The notes below the pieces were generated by a model. It had not been told where the DNA came from. It made no database searches and was given only the letters and a program-made list of their open reading frames with translations. Source: CADEED01 sp035286365 (GTDB taxonomy: Bacteria > Pseudomonadota > Gammaproteobacteria > Steroidobacterales > Steroidobacteraceae). Taken from it: a stretch of 10,379 nucleotides of DNA. Made by a program: the position numbers and the translations under genes. The stretch spans positions 1-10,379 of the forward strand of contig DATHJZ010000197.1 in the NCBI GenBank assembly GCA_035286365.1, written 5' to 3'. Shown here one piece after another: positions 1-5,474 of this stretch; positions within the stretch are counted from its first letter, which is position 1, and each line of letters begins with the position of its first letter.

Positions 1-1271
1 AGGGCAACCTCACGCGCGCCGCGCGCGACAAACTACTAGCCAGCATGACGGACGAAGTCGCGGCGCTGGTACTGCGAAACAACTACCTGCAGAGCCAGGC
101 GCTGTCGGTATTGGAGCAGCGCGCGCCCGAGCGGCTCACCGAATACCAGAGCCTGGTGCGCGCCCTCGAGCGCGGCGGACACCTGAACCGCGCCATCGAA
201 TTCCTGCCCGCCGACGATGAATTCCTCGAGCGCCGCAAGCAGCGCCTCGGCCTCACGCGTCCCGAACTCGCGGTGGTGCTGGCGTACAGCAAAATCTGGC
301 TCAGCAATCACCTGATCGATTCCGATCTGCCCGACGATCCGTACTTCGCGAGCGAAGTGCAGCGGTATTTCCCGGCGCCCATGCGCCGTCGATATTCGCG
401 GCAGATTCCGAAACACCGCCTGCGTCGCGAGATCGTGGCGACCGCCACCACCAACAGTCTCGTCAATCGCATGGGCCCGGTGTTCGTGACGCGCGCGCAG
501 GAAGAAACCGCCGCCGATCCGGCCGCCATTTCGCGCGCCTACACCATCGCCCGCGAAATCTTCGCGATGCGCGATCTGTGGGCGCAGATCGAATCGCTCG
601 ACAACGCGGTCCCGGCCGCCGTGCAGTACGGCATGTTCTATCGCGCCGGCCGCCTGCTGCGGCACACCAGTTACTGGCTGCTGCGCGAACGCGGCAAAGA
701 CCTGCACATCGAAAACGCCGCGCGTGAACTCAAGCCCGGGATCGAAGCCCTGCTCGACAGCATCGACACGGTGATCCAGGGTGGTGCGCGCGAACAGTAC
801 GATGCGTCGCTCGCGGAGCTCGCGGGCGGAGGTGTCCCCGAAAACCTGGCGCGCCGGGTCGCGCACCTGGCGTTGCTCGATTCCGCACTCGACATCGTGG
901 CGCTCGCCAGCAGCGAACGCGCACAGATTGCCGAGGTCGCGCGCGCCTACTTCGATGTGGGGCTCGCGCTGGGGCTCGACTGGCTGCATCGCGAGATCGA
1001 TCGTCTGCCGGTGGATGGCTCCTGGCAGGCCACCGCGCGCACGGGCTTGCGTGACGCAGCCATGCGCGCGCACCGCGAGCTCACGCAGCAAGTGTTGCGC
1101 ACGCGCGGCGCGAAACGCGCGAGCGAACGCCTGGAGCGCTGGAGCGAACAGCGCGGCGACGTGCTTGCCAGCTGGAAGCGCACGCTCACGGAAATGCGCG
1201 CCGTCGGTACCGCCGACTTCGCCACGCTCACGGTCGGCGTGAACGCGGTGCGCAACCTGTCGAGCGGGTAG
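1..1271 (+). CDS. gdhB: NAD-specific glutamate dehydrogenase, 180-kDa class, C-terminal part (5' end outside window)
   Basis: This is the C-terminal part (about 423 residues; first complete codon at base 3) of the large NAD-dependent glutamate dehydrogenase, which oxidatively deaminates glutamate to 2-oxoglutarate and ammonia in the cytoplasm. The frame is open from the left edge, so the start lies outside. Family-typical segments seen are NNYLQSQALS near the left edge, GLTRPELAVVLAYSKIW (around bases 249-299), NRMGPVFV and MRDLWAQIESLDN. These belong to the helical C-terminal region following the catalytic domain in proteins of roughly 1,600 residues. The ATG at 45 is an internal methionine, because the preceding codons already read in the family pattern. 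The stop is TAG at 1269-1271, and the glycosyltransferase starts 13 bases later. The catalytic and NAD-binding residues are not in the window, so activity cannot be judged. Family assignment is from remembered motifs and is strong. Confidence 0.92.
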   Translation, partial: GNLTRAARDKLLASMTDEVAALVLRNNYLQSQALSVLEQRAPERLTEYQSLVRALERGGHLNRAIEFLPADDEFLERRKQRLGLTRPELAVVLAYSKIWLSNHLIDSDLPDDPYFASEVQRYFPAPMRRRYSRQIPKHRLRREIVATATTNSLVNRMGPVFVTRAQEETAADPAAISRAYTIAREIFAMRDLWAQIESLDNAVPAAVQYGMFYRAGRLLRHTSYWLLRERGKDLHIENAARELKPGIEALLDSIDTVIQGGAREQYDASLAELAGGGVPENLARRVAHLALLDSALDIVALASSERAQIAEVARAYFDVGLALGLDWLHREIDRLPVDGSWQATARTGLRDAAMRAHRELTQQVLRTRGAKRASERLERWSEQRGDVLASWKRTLTEMRAVGTADFATLTVGVNAVRNLSSG

Positions 1272-1284
1272 GCGCCGCGCCGGC

Positions 1285-2079
1285 ATGCGTGTGGCGCTGG
1301 TCATCACGACCTACGAGCGCCCCGATGCGCTCGCGGCCGTGCTCGCGAGTGTCGGGCGCCAGCGCGTCGCACCCGATGAAATCGTCGTCGCCGACGACGG
1401 CTCGGGGCCCGCGACGCGCGCGCTGGTCGACGGCTTCAGCGCACTTTCCACGGTCACGACCCGCTTCGTCACGCAGCCGCATGCGGGTTTTCGCCTGACG
1501 CGGCTGCGCAACCTCGCGATCGCCGCGACGCCGCTCGACTATCTCGTGTTCATCGACGGCGACATGTTGCTGCACCCGGAATTCATCGCCGACCATGCGC
1601 GGCTGGCGCGGCGTGGGTATTTCACTCAAGGGCTGCGCGTGCGCGCCGACCAGCGGCTCACGCGCGCGCTGCTCGCCGCTCCCACGCAACTCCCACGACC
1701 GTGGTCGCGCGGGCTCGGTGGCCTGCGCCGCGCCTATCTACTTCGATCGTCCGCCATGACGCTCGCGTTGCGCTCCGTCGCCAATTCGTTCATCGCCATC
1801 AAGGGCTGCAACCAGGCCTTCTGGCGCGACGACCTGGCGCGCGTGAACGGCTTCAACGAAGCCATCGAAGGCTGGGGCCCCGAAGACAAGGAGCTCGCGG
1901 CGCGGCTCGCGAACGCGGGTGTGCAACGCCAGACACTGCTGTTCGGCGGCATCGCCTGCCACCTGCACCATCCGCCGGCAGCGCGCGCGGCATTGCCGGC
2001 GAATCTCGCGGTGCTCGAGGCGACGCGACGCTCCGCTTTGGTTCGCTGCGAACGGGGCCTCGACGCGCATGTGCGCTGA
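1285..2079 (+). CDS. Glycosyltransferase family 2 (GT-A fold) with galactosyltransferase-type C-terminal motif
   Basis: A 264-residue cytoplasmic glycosyltransferase that should transfer a sugar from a nucleotide sugar to an unknown acceptor. The N-terminus (residues 3-40, ending EIVVADDGSG) is the classic GT2 nucleotide-binding strand set. FIDGDML (residues 89-95) carries the DGD form of the metal-binding DxD motif. GCNQAFWRDDLARVNGFNE (residues 174-192) followed by GWGPED (196-201) is the acceptor-side motif of the Glyco_transf_7C type. A His-rich HLHH lies at 227-229. No membrane segment is visible, so it is a soluble or peripheral enzyme. The ATG at 1285 is chosen because the first beta strand begins right after it; no clear Shine-Dalgarno precedes it, so it may rely on read-through from the dehydrogenase gene 13 bases upstream. 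No other polysaccharide gene is nearby, so the product (LPS, capsule or other glycan) cannot be inferred. Confidence 0.85.
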   Translation: MRVALVITTYERPDALAAVLASVGRQRVAPDEIVVADDGSGPATRALVDGFSALSTVTTRFVTQPHAGFRLTRLRNLAIAATPLDYLVFIDGDMLLHPEFIADHARLARRGYFTQGLRVRADQRLTRALLAAPTQLPRPWSRGLGGLRRAYLLRSSAMTLALRSVANSFIAIKGCNQAFWRDDLARVNGFNEAIEGWGPEDKELAARLANAGVQRQTLLFGGIACHLHHPPAARAALPANLAVLEATRRSALVRCERGLDAHVR

Positions 2080-2120
2080 ATATTTCCGCTAAGATTGGCG
2101 CCCCATCGAGAGGTGCACGC

Positions 2121-2888
2121 ATGCCCGGCAAATCCAGTCCCGGAAAATTGATACTCGTCCGTCACGGACAGAGCGTCTGGAACGTCGAGAACCTGTTCAC
2201 CGGCTGGCACGACGTCGACCTTTCCGATCAGGGCCGTATCGAAGCGCGCTCGGCGGGCGTCGAAATCAAGAAAGCTGGCCTCACTCCCGACATCGCCTTC
2301 ACGTCCGTGCTCAAGCGCGCCATCCGCACCTTGTGGAGCGTGCTCGACGAGATGGACCTGATGTGGCTGCCGGTGGAGCGCAGCTGGCGCCTGAACGAAC
2401 GACACTACGGCGCACTGCAGGGGCTCAACAAGGCGCAGACCGTCGAAAAGCACGGCGAGGCGCAGGTGAAGATCTGGCGCCGCAGCTATGACATTCCTCC
2501 GCCGCCCCTGGCACTCGACGATCCGCGTCATCCGCGCTTCGATCCTCGTTATGGCGGCGTCGACCCGAAACTACTGCCCGCCGCCGAGTCGTTGAAAGAC
2601 ACCCTCGCCCGGGTGCTGCCGTTCTGGAACGAACGGATCGCACCCGAGCTGCGTGCCGGCAGGAACGTACTGGTAGCAGCGCACGGCAATTCCCTGCGCG
2701 CGATGGTGAAGATGCTCGACAACGTGGGCGAAGCGGAAATCGTCGAGCTCAACATTCCGACCGGCGTGCCGCTGGTGTACGAGCTCGATGAGAATCTGCA
2801 GCCGGTGAAGAGCGGCTATCTCGGCGATCCCGAAGCCATCAAGGCCGCGGCCGAAGCCGTCAAGAAGCAGACGGAAAAGAAAAAGTAG
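2121..2888 (+). CDS. gpmA: 2,3-bisphosphoglycerate-dependent phosphoglycerate mutase
   Basis: A 255-residue cytoplasmic dPGM that interconverts 3- and 2-phosphoglycerate in glycolysis and gluconeogenesis. All key residues are present: the LVRHGQSVWN loop (residues 12-21) with catalytic His15, the LNERHYGALQG segment (91-101) with acid/base Glu93, and the second catalytic histidine His188 in AAHGNSLR. The order and spacing match E. coli GpmA (His11, Glu89, His184). The length is close to the usual 250 residues, with a short lysine-rich tail ending KKQTEKKK. The frame is open for 420 bases upstream, but that stretch is the glycosyltransferase read in another frame. The ATG at 2121 is supported by a GAGAGG Shine-Dalgarno at 2108-2113, seven bases away. 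A weak -10-like TAAGAT sits at 2090-2095, without a convincing -35. The gene is convergent with the RraB-family gene, 50 bases away. Confidence 0.97.
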   Translation: MPGKSSPGKLILVRHGQSVWNVENLFTGWHDVDLSDQGRIEARSAGVEIKKAGLTPDIAFTSVLKRAIRTLWSVLDEMDLMWLPVERSWRLNERHYGALQGLNKAQTVEKHGEAQVKIWRRSYDIPPPPLALDDPRHPRFDPRYGGVDPKLLPAAESLKDTLARVLPFWNERIAPELRAGRNVLVAAHGNSLRAMVKMLDNVGEAEIVELNIPTGVPLVYELDENLQPVKSGYLGDPEAIKAAAEAVKKQTEKKK

Positions 2889-2939
2889 TTAGTGGTGCCG
2901 TAACACCGCGAACCCCGGAAACTCCTTCCCGGCGCCACT
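2876..2939 (-). terminator. Candidate terminator hairpin between convergent gpmA and rraB-family genes
   Basis: A 10-base inverted repeat brackets the convergent gap: AGTGGTGCCG at 2891-2900 pairs with CGGCGCCACT at 2930-2939 along its full length, with one G-U pair in RNA and a 29-base loop. Read on the - strand, the stem is followed by a T-rich run made by the antisense of the lysine codons at the end of gpmA, as expected for an intrinsic terminator of the - strand operon. On the + strand no T-run follows. A smaller hairpin (GTGGTG / CACCGC with a six-base loop, 2892-2909) overlaps the left arm and could compete. The large loop makes this only a moderate candidate. The right arm ends on the first base of the - strand gene's stop codon. 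Confidence 0.4.
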
Positions 2940-3367
2940 CAGGTGATCGGCACCTGCTTCGCCGACCAGCCGTCGTAGCGCCCGCCCTTCTCTTTCGCCG
3001 CTTCCGTGAGGCGACGGCTCAGGTCCTGCATGCCGGGCACGGTCAGCTGCATCGATTTGTGTGCGTGCAGGCTGTAGCGCAGATCCCCGTTCTGCGGCTC
3101 GTCGACGAGGTCGGCATCGAAGCCTTCGCCGCGCAATTGAGTCGCCAGCTGTTCGGCGGCTTCCGCGCTCGGGAACGCCAGGAAGAAATCCACGTCATGC
3201 GGTTTGAATGGATCGGAACCGCGCTTGCGCAGTTGATCGATGAGGCGCGCGTCCCAGGAATCGTTCTGCCGCGTGCGCAGCTTGTTGAGGTTCTGCCAGA
3301 TGCGCCACGCCGCCAGCGCGCCACCCAGGATGGCGAACACATAAAGCCAGGTAGTGGAAAGAAACAT
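2939..3367 (-). CDS. RraB-family (ribonuclease E inhibitor-like) protein with N-terminal membrane anchor
   Basis: A 142-residue protein. Residues 5-22 form a single hydrophobic membrane segment (TTWLYVFAILGGALAAW), followed by a basic linker and then an RraB-family domain from about residue 38 to 136. That domain carries an LIDQLRKRGSDPFKPHDVDFF region (42-62), FPSAEAAEQLATQLRGEGF (65-83) and the closing GGRYDGW (128-134). E. coli RraB binds RNase E and modulates its activity, but many members of this broad family have no known partner, so the role here is inferred. The start at 3367 places the membrane helix at the N-terminus; an upstream ATG at 3436 would add 23 charged residues and overlap the ferredoxin gene. 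The preceding bases include a weak GGCGGG Shine-Dalgarno-like run. It lies 13 bases after the ferredoxin stop and is the last gene of the - strand run. Confidence 0.8.
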   Translation of the reverse strand: MFLSTTWLYVFAILGGALAAWRIWQNLNKLRTRQNDSWDARLIDQLRKRGSDPFKPHDVDFFLAFPSAEAAEQLATQLRGEGFDADLVDEPQNGDLRYSLHAHKSMQLTVPGMQDLSRRLTEAAKEKGGRYDGWSAKQVPIT

Positions 3368-3380
3368 CCGTCGGCCCGCC

Positions 3381-3695
3381 CTATTCGTCTTCCGCGATTG
3401 TGACCGTAAGTCCCGAAAGCGCGGCGGTAATTTCAACCTGGCAGGAAAGCCGCGAATTCTCGCGATAGTGCGAAAGCTCGGTGAGCAGATCGCGCTCGTC
3501 GGACATCGGTGGCGGCAGCTTGTCGACCCAGGCCGGGTCCACGTAGACGTGGCAGGTGGCGCAGGAGCACATGCCCCCGCAAATGGCCGCGACGCCGTAG
3601 TCCAGCTCGCGCAGCACTTCCATCACTTTCAACCCGGGCTTGCACTCCACATCGTGAGAAATACCGTCCCGATCAATCACCTGCAGCGTCGCCAT
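3381..3695 (-). CDS. [2Fe-2S] ferredoxin, adrenodoxin/putidaredoxin (FdVI) type
   Basis: A 104-residue soluble electron carrier. The cluster ligands are Cys39, Cys45, Cys48 and Cys85 in the pattern CX5CX2C...C, seen in AICGGMCSCATCHVYVD and RLSCQVEI. Cys43 is an extra, non-ligand cysteine. Spacing and length match adrenodoxin-type ferredoxins such as putidaredoxin and Rhodobacter ferredoxin VI, which feed electrons to cytochromes P450 or other oxygenases. It is also related to Isc Fdx, but no isc genes are nearby. Neither a P450 nor a ferredoxin reductase is in the window, so its partner is unknown. The ATG at 3695 gives the family's usual N-terminus (MATLQVIDRDG). An AAGAGGA purine run abuts it with no spacer, which is unusually tight. 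The start overlaps the kinase gene by 23 bases, so the two are probably co-transcribed. Confidence 0.93.
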   Translation of the reverse strand: MATLQVIDRDGISHDVECKPGLKVMEVLRELDYGVAAICGGMCSCATCHVYVDPAWVDKLPPPMSDERDLLTELSHYRENSRLSCQVEITAALSGLTVTIAEDE

Positions 3696-4620
3696 TCCTC
3701 TTAACCGCACCTTGAGATTCGCGCAAATTCGCCGCGCTAGTGTGCCGAGGTTGGCCGTCGGGCGCCAGCGCAAGCAGCCGGCGCAATGCGGTGGACTCGA
3801 GCGAAAGATCGGTGGCGGGCACGGATCGGGCGACGCGGCGGGCGCGATACCAGAGAAAATTGAGCAGCGTGAACACGCTGGTGAGGTCGGCCAGCATGGC
3901 GGTGGTGACGCCGCGCTCTTCCATCCCCGAGGCGTTCAGCAGCAACGCGCTGTGTGCCACCGCGCGCGGGTAGTACGCCATGATGCAGGCGAGATCGAGC
4001 AGCGGGTCGCCCACCTGCGCGTATTCCCAATCGATGAAGTACACCCGATCGGCCGTGAGCACGTTGCCGTGATGCAGATCGCTGTGAATGACCGCGTCGG
4101 CGCGCTGCGCCGAGCCCGAACGCGCCAGCGCCGCGGCGCCGCGCTCTAACAAAGACTGAAGGCGCGCGTCTTCCTGCGGGTCGCTGCGGGTGACGATCTC
4201 GGCGTAGCGGCGCGCGGCGCCCATTGGATCGAAGCGCGGCATCGGCGGCGGTTTGAGGCCATGCAGGAGGCGCAGACGCAGGCCGAGCGAACGCAGATCG
4301 CGCATGCGCGTGAAGTAGTGAGGCGTCCACAGCCGGCCGTCGAGATAGTCGGTGATCAGGCATGAACGATCGGTGCAGGCGTAGATGATGTGCGGCGCGA
4401 GCCCTGCGCCCGCCGCGGCGGCGTGCAGCGTGAGCTCGCGATCGCGATCGAGGCCCGGATCATTCGCGACGCTTTCATTGAGCCGCACGACGAAGCGCCC
4501 GCGGCGCGTACGCACGAGGAAGCTGCGATTGACCTTGCCGCCGCCGATGAGCTCCTGCGAATACGGCGCCTCGCCGTCTTCGCATCCGGGTACGTGCTGC
4601 AGCAGTTCGCCGCCGATCAT
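3673..4620 (-). CDS. Aminoglycoside phosphotransferase/choline kinase-family kinase, probable thiamine kinase
   Basis: A 315-residue cytoplasmic kinase of the APH/choline-kinase fold. An N-terminal nucleotide loop (IGGGKVNRSF, residues 25-34) is followed by FVVRLN (43-48) with an arginine where family members often have a basic ATP-contacting residue. The catalytic loop is VIHSDLHHGN (177-186; Asp181 as base, Asn186 for metal). YFIDWEYAQVGDPLLDLA (194-211) carries the metal-binding Asp197. E. coli thiamine kinase ThiK belongs to this family and makes thiamine monophosphate. The substrate here is inferred from context: the gene overlaps the PnuT-like transporter by four bases (ATGA) and lies in an operon headed by a TPP riboswitch. 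The frame is open well upstream, but that part is transporter sequence in another frame, so 4620 is chosen. Choline or another alcohol is the main alternative substrate. Confidence 0.82.
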   Translation of the reverse strand: MIGGELLQHVPGCEDGEAPYSQELIGGGKVNRSFLVRTRRGRFVVRLNESVANDPGLDRDRELTLHAAAAGAGLAPHIIYACTDRSCLITDYLDGRLWTPHYFTRMRDLRSLGLRLRLLHGLKPPPMPRFDPMGAARRYAEIVTRSDPQEDARLQSLLERGAAALARSGSAQRADAVIHSDLHHGNVLTADRVYFIDWEYAQVGDPLLDLACIMAYYPRAVAHSALLLNASGMEERGVTTAMLADLTSVFTLLNFLWYRARRVARSVPATDLSLESTALRRLLALAPDGQPRHTSAANLRESQGAVKRNGDAAGD

Positions 4621-5207
4621 GCCGGCACCGACTGGGCTTGCAGGCGGCGACGCCAGGCGATGAACCCGCCGACCGCGATGCCGATGAAGAGCAGATTCAG
4701 CAGCGCCAGAAATGGCAGGTCCTGCACATAGAACAAGTACACGAGCACTCCGTCGATCGCGATCCAATACAGCCAGTTCTCGAGTCTGGCGCGCGCTGCG
4801 AGCCAGGTCGCCAGCAGGCTGAACCAGGTCGTGAGGGAGTCGAGCAGCGGCCAGGCCGCCTGGGTTCCCGTGGCGAGCAGGCTCGCGCTGACAAATGACA
4901 AAGCGATGACAACCAGCGCCGCTCCCAGGTGCCAGGAGTGCGGCCACAAGCCGACGGGTAATTCGCCTGCGGCGGCGCTGCGCGTCCAGCTCAGCCAGCC
5001 ATAGACCGACATGCCCACGAAAAACACCTGCAGCGCGGACTGCATGGGCAATGCGCGCAGTCCAGCTAACAAAGCGGCGCAGAGCGAACTCACCGCGCCC
5101 GCCACCCAGCACAGGCGATTGCGGCGCGCGGCGAGAATTGCATAGCCAGCCCCGGTGAGCATGGCAAAGATCTCGAGGGACTTGAGCAATCCGGCAGGCA
5201 GGGTCAC
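4617..5207 (-). CDS. pnuT: PnuC-family vitamin transporter, probable thiamine transporter PnuT
   Basis: A 196-residue, strongly hydrophobic inner-membrane protein of the PnuC family, whose members (PnuC, PnuT, PnuX) move nicotinamide riboside, thiamine or riboflavin by facilitated diffusion, with metabolic trapping by a kinase. Features seen are LEIFAMLTGAGYAILAARRN (residues 11-30), LQVFFVGMSVYGWLSW (59-74) and the signature ENWLYWIAIDGVLVYLFYVQ (143-162), followed by the last membrane helix and a basic tail. About seven hydrophobic segments can be seen, as usual for the family. The GTG at 5207 is used because residues 11-20 are conserved in relatives; starting at the next ATG (5162) would remove them. 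No good Shine-Dalgarno precedes the GTG, so re-initiation after the YkoF-like gene (14-base gap) is likely. The thiamine assignment rests on the riboswitch, the YkoF-like neighbour and the coupled kinase. Confidence 0.88.
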   Translation of the reverse strand: MTLPAGLLKSLEIFAMLTGAGYAILAARRNRLCWVAGAVSSLCAALLAGLRALPMQSALQVFFVGMSVYGWLSWTRSAAAGELPVGLWPHSWHLGAALVVIALSFVSASLLATGTQAAWPLLDSLTTWFSLLATWLAARARLENWLYWIAIDGVLVYLFYVQDLPFLALLNLLFIGIAVGGFIAWRRRLQAQSVPA

Positions 5208-5221
5208 GAGTTAAGAATGTA

Positions 5222-5464
5222 TTAGCCGAGTGGCCCCAAAACCTTCATGACGAAAATCGATTTGCCGTCGCGCTCGAACGTGGGACGCAGCTCCCGCGTC
5301 AGCGCATCCATGACTTCTTCATAGCGACCAAAGACCTGGGTGCTCATGTCGTTGGTCAATACCTTGAAGCGGCCATCGGCGTTGAGTCGATCGATGAATC
5401 CCTGGATCGGCGGAATGAAGTCACTACGCAAGGGATACAGACTGATCTCGACCCCGATGTCCAT
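5222..5464 (-). CDS. YkoF-like single-domain thiamine/HMP-binding protein
   Basis: An 80-residue soluble protein resembling one domain of the YkoF / thiamine-binding (MTH1187-like) ferredoxin-like fold. It begins with a VEISLYPLRSDFIPPI strand-helix unit (residues 5-20), continues with a predicted helix and a strand reaching NDMSTQVFGRYEEVMDAL (38-55, the STxxxG turn being typical), and ends with IFVMKVLGPLG. B. subtilis YkoF binds thiamine and hydroxymethylpyrimidine and carries two such domains; this one has a single domain. No signal peptide is visible, so it should be cytoplasmic, although it lies between an outer-membrane receptor and an inner-membrane transporter gene. The ATG at 5464 is backed by GGAG at 5470-5473, five bases away. 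It begins 10 bases after the receptor stop. A carrier or sensor of incoming vitamin is inferred; sequence similarity is moderate at this short length. Confidence 0.78.
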   Translation of the reverse strand: MDIGVEISLYPLRSDFIPPIQGFIDRLNADGRFKVLTNDMSTQVFGRYEEVMDALTRELRPTFERDGKSIFVMKVLGPLG

Positions 5465-5474
5465 TCATTCTCCG

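Noticed and set aside
36..1307. Long - strand open frame (423 codons) opposite the glutamate dehydrogenase
   Set aside because: The + strand encodes clear dehydrogenase motifs, and long antisense frames are common in GC-rich genes. The antisense product is Arg/Ala-rich with no recognisable domain.
1701..2120. Upstream extension of gpmA in the same frame
   Set aside because: It overlaps the glycosyltransferase, reads as low-complexity Arg/Ala-rich sequence, and the ATG at 2121 has a Shine-Dalgarno and the normal family N-terminus.
4430..4455. GCGATCGCGATCG-type palindromic run, also similar near 9293-9306
   Set aside because: Both copies lie inside coding sequence and reflect GATCG-rich codon pairs; no regular spacing or array was seen, so no repeat element is claimed.
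4621..5112. N-terminal extension of the kinase (a possible 479-residue fusion)
   Set aside because: The extension is the PnuT gene in another frame; the kinase domain begins just after the ATG at 4620, which overlaps the transporter stop in the usual ATGA manner.
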